From Utricularia gibba (lineage: Eukaryota; Streptophyta; Magnoliopsida; Lamiales; Lentibulariaceae): 64,000 nt of DNA. Location of the stretch: the NCBI GenBank assembly GCA_002189035.1, contig NEEC01000012.1:2046001-2110000 (forward strand), in the 5' to 3' direction. Made by a program: the position numbers and the translations under genes. Within the stretch, counting starts at the first letter, position 1. Each line of letters begins with the position of its first letter. This document shows positions 23,003 through 35,769 of this stretch, piece by piece. The notes under the pieces are model-generated. The model was given only the letters and a program-made list of their open reading frames with translations, was not told the origin of the DNA and did no database searches.

Positions 23003-25579
23003 TCAAAAACAACTCTTGATCTCCCCGTTAAGTGCCTCCGCCGGTGGCATGGTCGTCGTCTTTTTCATGCCGGGAACGACCTTTCCATCATCTTTGGTAG
23101 CCATAAAACTGGGCTGGTTTGTGGAAGAAAGCAGCCTTGCCCACATTCTGTCTGTTATCACCACCTTGTGCCGTTCCTCGTTGATCCTCTGCACCAGCAT
23201 TTGAGTTCTCAAAATACAACAGGCTTTTCATTTCCTTGTTTCCAACTAGATGCTTAAAAGCAGTACCTGAAATGGAATATAAGCATTCCTTCCATTGACT
23301 GGACCTACAGTGAAGCCTGTGTACCCAGCCATGGCTCCATGGACAGCGCTCTGAGCAAGAAGGGTGCAGTAAACGTTGTCCGATGCATTGCTCGGAATCG
23401 CCCGAATCATGTATGTTGGATCTGTTATCAGTTTATTTGAACTCAGCATTACACCAGAGATAACTCAAAACTCAAGCCCATAACAGGATATATGAGTGAG
23501 TGAATGCATCACCTATATATTTGAGGTTTATGGCCATCTTCTTCCTCTTGGAGAAATGATCCTGCAAACCCATCATACAACCTCAAGCTCTAATCTTTAA
23601 ATAAAAAAAAAAAACTACACCCTCAATGGCAAAGAAGGACCTTTATTTGTTTTGATAGCCATAGCCCCACATCCTGCAGCAGCTTGTTACCAGAGGCATC
23701 CTGCTCACCCTCTGCAGGCTGGAGTAGTTCCTGGCCTGCACCTTCAGCTATAACGATCACCATGTGGCCATCATGTTTAAGCCTTTTCTCGATGTACTCG
23801 AACAGCCCTCCGGCTCCGTCGAGGCAGAACGGCGACTCCGGAATCAGGCAGCAATCGACATCGCGGCTCGCAAGTGTTGCATACATTGCAATGAATCCTA
23901 CAGTCATCACCAGGTGCAACAATGGAGTTGGGAAAAAATAGCCAGAAATCTGAGTATGGTTAAGGTGTTTCAACTTTCAAGCTTCAATACCACTGTATCT
24001 TCCCATCAGCTTCACGAGTCCGATGCCATTTTCGACGCTAGTGGCTTCGACATGAGCTGCGTTGATCGCACGCTCGGCCTCCTCCACTGCTGAGTCGAAA
24101 CCAAATGACTTATCTATTACCTGCAAGTTTATCTCACAACTGAGTAATTTTTCTGAAAGATGGTTCCCATTACAGCACATGGAATACTTACAGAGATATC
24201 ATTGTCAATGGTTTTTGGAATTCCAGCCACTGCAACCTTCAGACCCCTTCTCACGATCTCCTGCACATGGTGAAGGCAAGTTGTTGTCTTATAACAAGCA
24301 GCCTCCTATTAGAAATCTCAGCTTAACAAGTGAAGGAAGTTGCAACAGCAACTGAAGAAGGCGAAAGTGAACCATGGTTTTACCTCAAAAATGACAGCAG
24401 CTCCTCTCTGAGTTCCATCGCCACCAATGATGTAAACCTGAAAACCAGAAAAGGGTCATTCTATAGAGCATTGAGGAACCTCGAGAAGATATGCAACATA
24501 CGATACCTGGTTGATTCCACGGTCTTGGATGCTGTCAACGATCTTTTTAGTGTCATGGCCACCTCTGGATGTTCCTAAGATGGTTCCACCTCGTTGGTGT
24601 ATGTCATTCACTGATTTTGGTGTGAGCATAGTAGTGTTTCTTGAGTAGAAACCACGATACCCTCCCTGTAAAGAAGCACATTATCCCACCTAAGATTTCT
24701 TTGACAAATCCAGGTAGCATCATAGCTAGATAGAATGAGAAGGGTGCTCACAATTATGCCAAGAACACTCTGGACACCATAGGCTTGATGCAAACCGCAG
24801 ACTATTTCCCTGATAACTGTGTTGATACCAGGGCACAAGCCTCCACAGGTCACAATACATGCATGGACATCCTCTGTTTCGAAGTAAACCTGAGAAAAAA
24901 AACGGTAATGGTTTCACCACAAGCCATGAAAATGGGAAGGCGAACTTGAGGGCAATGGTGTGTACTCTTTGCCGAGGACCTGCACGCCGGAAATGAACTC
25001 CTCGGGGAGTATCCCTATGCACAACAATCTGTTGAAAAGGGGGATGTATCGATTTGCTGAGGACAGAGATCTCATAATCCACTGATGAGGAATATGTGAT
25101 GCAGCAAAACGACAAGGACTGACCTTTTGTATAACAGAATCATCATCGTCAATGAAGAAATGGCTGTTAAGAAAATCAACAATATCAAACACCCATATCA
25201 ACAACACCAGAAAAAGACACAGAAAACAAGTGATATTGACTTGAAGCTCACTTGCCTCAAAACTGAGTGATGGTCTTGCAATGGATTCGGATACGACTGT
25301 TGAAAAAAAACAAGCAAGCAAACAAACACAGAACTTAAAATCGAGATCCAAAAATGCTCATCAAGGAATCTCTTCATACTTAGTAAAGAATCTTCTTCGA
25401 AAATTCGAGATGCGCATTACAGACAGTAATAAAACATCACCCACTAAACAGGGAAGCACAAGAAATCGTAAAAACGCAATTCTGAGTACCGGAAGCTCTG
25501 GGAAGTAATGAGTCAAGTGTGGAACATCTTCCAGAACATAGCCCGCGTTCCAAGCTTCAGTATTTGGCACACTACCCAT
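23003..25579 (-). CDS. PFK: ATP-dependent 6-phosphofructokinase, plant type
   Basis: Thirteen exons: 25579-25490, 25296-25256, 25163-25124, 25028-24966, 24889-24752, 24665-24507, 24437-24384, 24260-24192, 24120-23991, 23897-23641, 23561-23513, 23421-23267 and 23188-23003, about 476 residues. Signature motifs are [33 protein letters not shown] (the ATP-type GGDGT), [11 protein letters not shown] with the catalytic Asp region, KLMGRYSG and [10 protein letters not shown]. The N-terminal [13 protein letters not shown] and the [17 protein letters not shown] block are typical of plant PFKs. With no clear transit peptide it is probably the cytosolic isoform, phosphorylating fructose 6-phosphate in glycolysis. 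The intron between exons 2 and 3 is best read with a GC donor (AG|GCAAGT). Using the nearby GT instead breaks the frame. Confidence 0.93.
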
Positions 25580-27344
25580 ACAAACTCTCCCAAGTTCAGA
25601 GAATCAAAAGCAAAAAATTTCTGGGTAACGTCAAAAACCCAGACCTGTATCGAAAGAACCAGAAATATGAGACACGTGTTCAAGTCTGGTAGCACCCACT
25701 ACCACCTTTTATAGAACTCTCGCTTTCCCTCCAACATTTCCCATCTCCATGTTGTGTGGATCCAATACAAGATTCTTCCTTGCTATTCCAGATTCCTCTC
25801 TCAAATTGCAGACAACTTGACTACTTCCTACAGCACAATTTTCTCGCTTTCATTACTCAGCATTTTGAGGGTCGGATGAATATCTACAGAATATTTGAAT
25901 ACCCCAACTCTTCATTAAAGCAAATCCAAGTTTTCAACATATTCATGTTTCAGAACTCCCCTGTTTTTTTCAAGTTTCCTCCATACAATTGCCCCATGAA
26001 GTGATTTCAGTCCACTCATGATGAACAACGTCAAACATCTTAATAATGCCTCCAGATTTTGAAATATGGGTTTTATCCCTAGTCAAACAATGAGTTCTAA
26101 CCTACAAAAAATAAAATTATTAAAAATTGCCATATTGGCAATTTCATTTAATTTTAATATCCTAACTTCATTTTTTAATATTGTTTTACATCTTTGAGGA
26201 TACTAGAAAAAAATTAAATAAGTATATTGAATATTTAAAATACAAAAAATGTAGGGTAGATGCGTTGACTGAACTAGTCAACGAATGGAAGATACGCGCG
26301 TACGTAGCATACTTCTCAGCCAGTAGAAGATGTTGACTTTTCTCTTCCAGGTTTGTGCTAGTGATTAAGCAACACGTAGGTGCAACAGCAACAGTCAGCA
26401 GACAGCAGTGTTTGTTTGACTGGTAAAATCGGACTTGTGCACGTGAGTGTTATGAAATAAATATAATTTTATTTATTTTAGATTATATTTTCATATAAGA
26501 AAATTACATTAATGATCGTTAAAGGTAAAGGTGGGTCCAGATATTTGATATCAAAGTCAAATAAGAGCACATGATCAATGGTGAGACATATCAACAAGAA
26601 TGTAAAATTTCCAATGAAGGGAGAATGTGATGTGTAGTTTGGAGGAAAAGTGAAAAGATTTTAAATAAATCTTACATTGATTATGACTAAAAAAGAAAAT
26701 TAAGTAAAATAACCATGCAAACCATGCACAAAGACATTTTTCTGAAGATGAAAATATAAAATCATAAAGATTAAGTACTTAAATCAGATAATATAACATA
26801 AAAGGAAGATGGGTTGTGATATTAATTAGTATAATTGATCTTTATAAATAATGTTTTGATTAATATTATTTCAAAATGATGTATATTTGGTTTTTTGTTG
26901 TTTTCAAATCAAATAAAAATAATCTTTGTTATTTTATAATTATAAAAAATCATCAATTGAAAATCTTAATTTTTTTATAAATATAATGTTATTATTATCG
27001 ATCGACACCCACAGATCCCCGGCACCCATTTTCGACTGCCCCATCACCTATCACCCAAAACTTCGATTAAGGATTTTGAGGGGAAAAACATTTTTCAAAC
27101 ATAAAGTATTCGTGTTTGTTCATTAATATATATTGCTCACATAACTTCGACAAGGATTTCAAATAAAATTTAACGTTCGAACAATATTCGATAACTAGGG
27201 AATTCGATATTCGGTATGTTCACTTAACCATTTTGTGTGTGACACAATTAGGGAAGTGCTAGTTTATGATACCATCCATGTAGGAGCGCATTCTTGCAGC
27301 ATGTATAGTAATCATATGTACAGAAGTTTCGAGTTCAGAAACGC
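25580..27344. other. Intergenic region with PFK promoter
   Basis: Positions 25580-26030 are moderately GC-rich and probably hold the PFK leader and promoter, with a G-box CACGTG at 25673-25678. The remainder is AT-rich up to the 3' flank of the AIRP2-like gene. No gene was recognised. Confidence 0.45.
26263..26283. promoter_or_regulatory. Palindromic double W-box
   Basis: Two perfect 8-bp inverted arms (CGTTGACT and AGTCAACG) are separated by 5 bp. Each contains the TTGAC core recognised by WRKY factors. It is about 690 bp upstream of the PFK start. Binding is inferred only. Confidence 0.4.
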
Positions 27345-28649
27345 TCATCGGAGGTACGGCTCGTAGGAGACCAGCATTCGGTCGGAAACGAGGAGCGGCA
27401 GCTTGTGTATGTACATGAGGAGCCTCTTCAGATCTTCCCTCACGATGGCCGACACATCAACGATGTCGAAACTACTTGGGCAGATCCAGAGCTCGCAAGA
27501 CTTCACTCCTCTCAGGCTGTCCCGGCAGAAGGGGCAAGATTCAGACCGAGTTCGCCTGTTGAAACGAAGCGTAAAGACATCACTGGTGTTGGAGCAGTTT
27601 CGTTGCCGGAACGCAAGCTGAGCTTACCAGTCCCTGAAGCATTTCAGGCAGAGGGAATGGGCGCAGGTTGGGAGAACGACTTTTGTGTCCATCTCCATGC
27701 AAATCCCGCATTCTTGCTCCATCTCCAGTTCGATCTCCGAGAGCTTCCCTTTCTCCATTTCATCGTGTCTTCTGTACTTGGTTTCGCATATCTGTCGCTG
27801 CTTTCGTTCTTCCACCTCTGTTATTCCCTTCTGAAGTTGCAGCAAGGAAGGGAATATGACTCCTGCAGAGAGCAACACCATATTCAATGTAGGAGAAGAA
27901 AGTGTCGGGTCTTAAACAGCTTTTCTCACCATAGAATTCTCTTAGACTGGCTTTCCTTTCATACAGTGACATGGTTGTCTTCCCATCCCCAAATGCCTAG
28001 AAGCAGAAGCTCAGTGAGATCTTGAGCTCCGATTCTGGGTCATCAAGAAAACCAGATACCTAACCTTGTAAATGAGGATTCTTATGAGGCCAAGCGCACC
28101 AGCAAGATGGCAATCAGTCCATTGCACCAGGAAGAGAAAAATGTGCGCACAGGAGCTATACGACAGCCTCATTTGGAGGCACCCACCATTGTATTCCCTC
28201 GGGTAATCCGAGGCCCTTCACAAGGAACAATGGAAATCCATCAAATAACGAGGTAAATTGGATATAGTTAACAATCAGACGGTTTTTCATGCGCTCAGAG
28301 GAGAAGGGAATGCTTAAAGAAATGGGCATTGTTTCACATAAAGAGAAAGAACTTCTAGCCACAAAATGCAATTGCTGCAGTTCTCAATCCGACCATGTGA
28401 GAATGCTGAGCTAACAAAAGGATGAATGAGTTAAACGATCCGTTCATCATGGACAATCACATAAACATCTAAATTTCAATTCCCATGAAAGAAATCCGAG
28501 CGAAACAGAGCAGAGAGAACAAAAGTATGATAATCAAAGGGAAAAAAGGGAACCCAAAATTGAGAACAGAGGCGCGAAGTATACAGAGTATTAGCATGTT
28601 GAATGTCGGCTTCAAGCGCTTTGAGAGAATCCTTAAAAGATTTCTTCAT
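27345..28649 (-). CDS. RING-type E3 ubiquitin ligase, AIRP2-like
   Basis: Five exons (28649-28585, 28215-28065, 27996-27930, 27862-27628, 27555-27345) give about 242 residues, fully in frame. The N-terminus MKKSFKDSLKALEADIQHAN and the middle segment LFLVQWTDCHLAGALGLIRI are characteristic of the AIRP2 family. The C3HC4 RING is near residues 165-210: CGICMEMDTKVVLPTCAHSL, CLKCFRDW and CPFCRDSL, with all eight ligands present. Arabidopsis AIRP2 is a cytosolic ligase induced by ABA and promotes ABA and drought responses. The same role is plausible here, and an ABRE lies in the upstream region. The start at 28649 is chosen over in-frame upstream ATGs because it matches the family N-terminus. Confidence 0.92.
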
Positions 28650-29287
28650 GAGTACCTCCGAGTTTCCGTTTCCGTTTCCCTTCCTCCCAGTCCCATTCAA
28701 CAATCACGTCATTCTCAACAACCCCCTGCAACATTTTCCACTACCTCACATAAAAATACCACTAAAGACATCACCTTTATCGAGCAGTAAGCGGCAAAAA
28801 CAATAACCCACAAGAAGAAGCTAAGAATCTTGGATTCCCCGATACACAGAAACAGAAAACCCAAAGCTTGAATCCACGGAAATTTACAGATTCCGTAGCC
28901 GAATGGGGCAAAAAGAGGGGTAGGGTTTTATGGACTTTCCGCTTGCTTCCACTGCACGGCTTTCCACTGGGGCCAGAAGAATCGAAACACCCACAATACA
29001 CTATTCCTGGAGAAGTGAAAACAGAAGATGACTACAGTATCATACTCAAATAATTTGACGGTGAAGCCGTGTCGGCACAGCTTAATCACCCACCTTAAAC
29101 TCGTCCTAATATGACTGGCTAGCAGCTATTCTCCCTTTCCGCCGTAGAGCATTTCCGAGAGAGGCTGATCCGCATTAAGGTTCTGCAGTTCGCCGGAATG
29201 AGGCACATTACAATACAAACCACCTGATGGATTGAATCCATCACTGCGGATCGCATACAAGACGTGTATGACGCTATTTATTAAGAA

Positions 29288-29299
29288 ACGCACGTGCGT
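29288..29299. promoter_or_regulatory. Palindromic ACGTG element upstream of AIRP2-like gene
   Basis: ACGCACGTGCGT is a perfect 12-bp palindrome centred on a G-box CACGTG, about 640 bp upstream of the AIRP2-like start codon. Such sites bind bZIP or bHLH factors. Confidence 0.45.
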
Positions 29300-29509
29300 G
29301 TTCATTGTGACGAGGAGCTTTCATTGTAATAATATGATTTTCACTGAACCCATTCACATGTTCATCCTCCGCTCCATTCTATTTCTATACTTGGCATTTT
29401 CCGACAAAGAATAAAAATAGCAAAAACGCATTTGGTAAATGTGGTACCCAGTGAGATTAATCCCTACGTTGTCAGCATTGAATATAGGGGAACACGTTTT
29501 CAACGCACT

Positions 29510-29518
29510 CCACGTGGC
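29510..29518. promoter_or_regulatory. ABRE/G-box upstream of AIRP2-like gene
   Basis: CCACGTGGC contains both the palindromic G-box and a perfect ABRE core ACGTGGC. It is about 860 bp upstream of the start codon. Together with the site near 29290 it fits ABA-responsive control. Confidence 0.5.
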
Positions 29519-31615
29519 CTATTTAGTTTGGATTTTGCAATAATAGTTGTTACTCAAAATTTCACACAATTTCAAAATTAGATAAAATCAATTTAAATTA
29601 TTTCATATTCGGGTAAAATGCATATTTATAAAATTAATTTCCACTCTTTTAATAAATTTTAAAAATTTGTAATTAAATTTATTTTTATTTTAAATTTCAC
29701 AATTAATCAACATTTCTTATTTTACTACTATTAGTCACAACTAAAAAATATTTAGATTTAACTCGGATTATGGAATGAATCATATATAAATTGATTTTAT
29801 TATATATTTTTAAAAAAGATACGGTGTTTGAAATTTTGATAGTAATTATTATACATAGTATTAAAATACGATATAAATAGATAAAAAAAACATATATTAT
29901 AAGTCCACTGGTACGGGCAGCCCAGTATGAGCAGGCCCAATAAGCCAAGGGCAGAACCCAAAAGTCCAAAACCAAGCCTGTATTGCACTGCATTGCCATC
30001 CCTATATGAAACCTTTGCATACATATACCAATATTTTAAAATCATGAATTTAATTCGAAATTATATTCGATTTAACATTTTTTAAAAAACTATAAAATAA
30101 TTCAACCCAAATCAATAACTCAACTGAATAATGATTTTAATTCATTATTAAAACTATTCACTCAAAATGAGAATTCTAATTTTTTTTAATTTCAAATAAT
30201 TAAAAAAAATACACACACACGCACATACACAGACAAGTTGTGGAGGTCGATGGATGTTGTCCATGTCCGGTGTAAATGCAGAGCAGGACGAACAAAATGA
30301 TATGAGCATGACATTAAAAAATAAAAATAAAGTTTCTAGGCTTATCTGGGGGTGCATCTTTATGTGTCCCCATCAATGATTAAATACTATGGTCAAGATT
30401 GCTATCAATATTTAAGACTTCCTGAGGTGACACAAGTTTGATGATACTTGTGTCACATTGGAACACGTAGGCCAGGACTTTGGCCTTCATTAGGTGCACC
30501 CACATGATACATGGCGTATCTATGAATATATTTAAAATAGATCAAAAAATCTGAAATTCATTTAATTAATAAAATTTTAAATATTATATTTATAAATTAG
30601 GAATTAATAATTGGTGGTTGGCAATGGGTCGGATGGGATGATGCATACGTACCCAATAGGAACCGGGTACGTGGGCGGAGGCGTCGTTGTCGGCGGGAAT
30701 GATGTGGAAAAGGGCGGGGGCACGTTCATAAAGAGGCGTGTGGGCCCCGGGAAAGCGACACACTTTCCGCGCCAATTTGCCCACCCTAGATGTTGACCAT
30801 CGCAATCAATAACTCCAAATGTAAATCCACTTTTCCTTAATCCTGTTAAATAATATAATGCGTTTTTTAGTTTTCATAATCTTTATTTATTTAAAATTTT
30901 GATATTGATTTTAAAAACTATCAAATCTTTAATATTAATTTTATTTATTTAAATTATGTTATTCCGTTTTTACACAATATGAAAAATATTTATGTCATCA
31001 TATTAAATTATAGAGTAATTTGATTTATTAATTTTACAATGTATTATTTAATTTTTTAAATACTATAATATATTTATTTCATAAATTAATTTTATAATAT
31101 CAAAATTGATTGTATTTTACATAATTTAAATTTTATATTTAAAGTCTCAATGTTGATTGAAAAAAAGGATTATGCATTGTATTATTTAATAAAAAGATTT
31201 ATAATTAAATTTATATATAGTATTATTGTAATACATATAATATAAATAGAATGGATTTTTTAAAAAATATAAATAAAATACTGTATTTTGTTATTATTAT
31301 ATGAATTAAACTTATCCAATAGATACTTTTTACTTAATCATAATGAAAAATAAAATAAACTAACATTTTATATATTTAATCTACACTAATTAATATTAAT
31401 ATGTTATTTAACATATAATTAGTATGTTTTATATCAAATGAGTCATTAATTCAATATTATATCTATATTTATGATAAAATTACGCACAACATTTTATTTA
31501 TTTATTTTTTAATTTTTATATGATTGCAATACCACCATCACTTCCTTCTTCCTTATGTACAACCAATTTCCACTTTCTTATTCGTCCCTGGTTTCCAGAC
31601 CACACAGACTGATCT

Positions 31616-33634
31616 CTAGCGCCGGTGCGGCGACGGCGGGCACTGGTAACACTTTGCGAACAGCCCAAACTGGTCGACTTGCCTCGCGAAGTTGGTGATG
31701 CTCGCCCAACCTCCGAATCCGAAGCCAACTACCAGAACCCAGATCGCGATGAAGGCGTTCACCACGTACATCGCCGCCCAGCTCCCAATGAACGCCGGCG
31801 GCTTCTCGGCGGCGTTCTGAACACAATCGGAGGAGCGAGATTGAGGATCATAACTCCCAAGAATGAGACCCCTCACCCATATTTCATGGTCCAACTCCAT
31901 GCATTGAAATAAAATACATTAAATAAATCCCATGCATTCAATGCCATCCCTGCCCTAGCCCTAGTAAATGAATGGCGACTACCTGTCGTGATCTTCTCGC
32001 ATTTTTTTTTTTATGAAAAAAAGAAGATGGGTTGGGTTGGGTTACCTGGCGAGCAGAGGGTTTGCTGTAGGTGAGCATATGGGCGAGGGCGGGGATGATA
32101 TAGACCGTAAAGCTGACCAGGAGAGCTCCCACGGCGGAGTTGATCGGGCCGAAGAACGGGAAAATGATCGCCATGAACCAAATCGGGATCACGACGGGAA
32201 GCCTCACCAGCGCTCTCAGGCATACGCTCTTCGTCTCGTGCATCCCGATGACCTTCTCCCACACGAAGTACAGTGGAGTGCAGGCGAACCCGAAGGTGAT
32301 GAACTGCACGAGGAATGAATGATGGGAGGAATACGATTACCAAGACGTGTTTGTAGCGAAACCCGGGGCAGTACCTGATGAATGAGCATGAGGATCACCG
32401 CCGTGTCGCGCGAGCCGGATCTCGGAAGCAGCGAAAGCGCGTTGGAGTGGTTAAGAAGCTGATCGCCGAAGGCCCAGTACACGGCGGTCGCCGAGGGAAT
32501 CGTCAATGTGAAAACATACAATGTTGCGTACAAGTAAATGTACTTGAATTTCCTTGGCTTCCACATAGCGTGCATGATTTCCCTGCACAGATGATTCCAA
32601 TTCCAGTTAGCAGCAGCAAACCGAACAACCCACTGCGATTCTGCGCAGGATCACTAACACAGTCACGGCATGGCCGCCGAAGGTGTAGAGTATGTTGGTA
32701 GCGCCGGTGAAGTAGAGAACGAACTGTTTCGGACCGGAATGATGCACATTTTCGACCGGCCCATGAACCAACGCCGCGATCGTCAGATACCAGGCGGTGT
32801 AGGTGGTCATCCCAAGTCCCAAAAACGACCAAATTCGATAGTTATGGAAGGAAGGAATGAAGACTGTGGTTGCACAGCAAGCTCCGAAGATATACGTCCA
32901 TGTCCTCTTGTCCAAGTGATCATTGATGTAGTATATGTTACTGCAACCACAAAAAGGGACTCAAAACTTCACTTCGGAGCACCTGGCTGTGCAGATAATT
33001 AACTACCTTGCGCAGCCTATGAGCTGAATCACAGAGCCGAAGAGGAGGAAGGTGCAGTTAAAGGCCAAGCCCAGAGCTTTCCACATGGGACCAAGTAATC
33101 CATCAAGAACTTCAAACCACTGCAGTGATGTTACATGAAAGCGTCAAAAAAAAAAAAAAAAAAGGCTTCCTGTTCTGGGATCTGTGTGTACTGGAATTGG
33201 ATATGGTTACCTGAATGACATGGTTTTTGAAGCTTGCGCCTTCTTTCTCCTTTCTATTTCGATACTCGATGTATAAAACGCTGATTAAATACGCAGTCCA
33301 ACTACCCATCAGTCCATAAAACAATTGGAATATGATCCCAGAAAGTATTCCCAGTTGGGAAAATGAGTATGGAAGAGTTAACAGCACTTGAGCTACCTGT
33401 AACCAAGATCATGAAGTTGCAAGAAAACCTTGATATGGGCAGTAAACGAAGTTTAAGAGGAAGAAAGGATACTTGATTGGACGCGCAGCTGAACCAGGCA
33501 TCCCAAGAGGAGCCGCCGTGCCAGAGTACGTGTTTAATACTGAAACCATTTTCCTCCTCCGCAGCTTCAACGTCGTTTTCCAATTGGTTCAGGCTGGGTA
33601 CAATCGCCTCTTCAGCCTGCTTCTCGCCCGCCAT
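31616..33634 (-). CDS. LAX: Auxin influx carrier, AUX1/LAX family
   Basis: Seven exons: 33634-33473, 33396-33211, 33119-33007, 32940-32659, 32582-32375, 32303-32046 and 31816-31616, about 469 residues, the normal family length. After an acidic N-terminus come the signature WHGGSSWDAWFSCASNQVAQ and VLLTLPYSFSQLG, then about 11 hydrophobic helices. Diagnostic AUX1 stretches include FYGLMGSWTAYLISVLYIEY, YYINDHLDKRTWTYIFGACC, GGHAVTVEIMHAMWKPRKF and AVYWAFGDQLL. This is a plasma-membrane proton symporter that brings indole-3-acetic acid into cells. The tail is short (FAKCYQCPPSPHRR). The subclass was not resolved. The intron between exons 2 and 3 carries an 18-base homopolymer (33146-33163) that acts as the polypyrimidine tract. 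Confidence 0.96.
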
Positions 33635-35769
33635 ATTTTCTTCAATACCCAGATCTAAAAAACGACGCAGAAACCCATCTAACAATGAGACAAAAACAGG
33701 GGAGGAAACCCATACCCAGATCAAAATAACAAGAAAATGAAATACAAAATCAATTTCACATATAAATTGCTTCGACCAGTCTCTTTCCAAGACTTCCCAA
33801 GACGCTACAAATGAAGCCCAGTTCAGGAAAACAAGTTATCGCACGCAGCTCAAGGACATCGCATTTATACAAAATACGGCAAACTTGATGCTCCTATCAG
33901 ATCAGTCTGCAGAGGTGTGTGAGTTTAGAAATGAATGCGCTTCTTCCTTTTGGGATGGACTGCGGGAATCACCTCAAAACCTCCAAATAGCTTCTTCGTT
34001 CAGGAGACAGGGGTAGGTCTTTGCAGTAACACACACAATCCAGTCACCGAGAGCGAAGAAGAGAAAAAGGGATCACTTTCTGCTATACAGTGATAACTGA
34101 TATCAATTCTGGGTATTTAATGAGCTTCTTCTCGTCTCTCATTTCCCTTTTTTTAATTTCAAAATCATACGAACTTTGCGGAAAGGTGCAAGAAGAAGAA
34201 AGCCATTTCGCGGTTGACTCCCAACTGTATCCCACTAATGATTCGATGGACTAGGGATTAACAGTTAATCTCGCTGCGCTTTGTGTGTAATTAGATTCCT
34301 TAATCACCATTGGTCCAGTCCTGGATCCGATTCAGACGGGTTCCAGAAATAAATCCATTTTTATAATATTTCCCATTTATTTTATTTATACAATAATAAT
34401 TTTCCATACAAAATGTAAATAAATGATATTAATAATTTTATATTAGACTGGATATTGTATTTAACATCTTTGGGGATAAAAAATAATACCTTTTTGCAAT
34501 TTTTAAAAATAAATATTTCCATGGAAAAACAAGAAATATAAATTCACTTAATTCATATCTTAAAATTTTAATTGGTAATTTCTAATCAAATCATTTCACC
34601 CCATTTTTATTTTTCGCGATAATTTTTTTTCGTCTAATTTTCTCATATACATATTATAAGATGATTGGATTTCTAATCAATTCATATGATTTTAAAACAA
34701 TGTTCACAATGCACTTCCCAAATAAGTAATTTCATACATATCATTCTACTTGATTTCCAAGTATAGTATTGGTAAGAATGAAGAATCTTATTAATTTCAA
34801 TTTTCCTTTCCCATTTTTCATTATTACAAAATATGGATTGCACTCCAATTCTTATTTAAAATTATTTTTTAAATAGATTATTCATTAAAAACCAGGAATT
34901 TGAAAACAATTTCCTAAAGTGACAAATTGAAGAAAATGGAGTAATAAAAAACTCTTTGAGCTACTAATTGACCATGAAATTATCCTTCTCAAATGATTAT
35001 TTTAATTGCGCACGTGCTGGCATCACATGGACCTAACAAAAAGCAAGAAAGTAGACAACGCCTCACCTTTTGACTGTGCGACTTGTTATTATTTTTTTAA
35101 TTATTAATTTTTTTGTTTTTAAAAATAAAATATATAGATATACATAATTATGATTATATAATTTTTAAACAAAACTTATTCTATATAAATTTTAAAATAT
35201 TAAATAGATTATTTATTTTATTCAAAATAATAATTTCTCGTTCTCATATACAAGATGATTTGCTAGTGCTTAAATACGATAGATACTGTTTTTGAAAATT
35301 CTCTCATTTTCTGATTTTTGAACCCCATTACGAATCTAAAATTTTTGAGAATAATATCGTATTTAGATTTTATTGTTTGTGAGCGTTTGGGATGGACTTT
35401 GGAACTCATATTTGAAGGTGCATGTGCAATGAAGTAAAACAGATAGTGTGAATTTGGGCCGGGCTCAAATTAAAGGTCGGTGTAGGTCGGCTCATTCCCA
35501 TTAATGGGCCAAATATGTTGGTTAGATTAGCAGGCCTAGAAAGCCCAAATCATATGAGCTAGTTCCCCGGCGGGTGCAGTTCACAGGAGCGGTGGAGGTT
35601 GTAATATGGATCGAGACTTCAGTTTGTGAAATTGGCGCTTTTCGGTTGACGGAGCTCGGACCATCACATGGTTTTTTCTGTGTGTGCGGTCAGAATGGCG
35701 GAGAGGGTTCATCTATCTTTTTTTTGATGCAGAGAATGCGGGAGAGGCGCAAAACTTGTGCTTGGTGAA
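33635..35769. other. LAX promoter region and AT-rich spacer
   Basis: Positions 33635-34330 have the composition of a leader and promoter for the divergently placed LAX gene. From 34340 to 35400 the sequence is AT-rich with no recognised feature. Confidence 0.4.

Larger units (their letters stand above)
28650..31615. other. Long intergenic region, AIRP2-like promoter and AT-rich spacer
   Basis: The first kilobase probably holds the leader and promoter of the AIRP2-like gene, with ACGTG motifs. Positions 29520-31510 are mostly AT-rich, interrupted by a GC-rich island at about 30605-30790. No gene was recognised. Confidence 0.4.
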
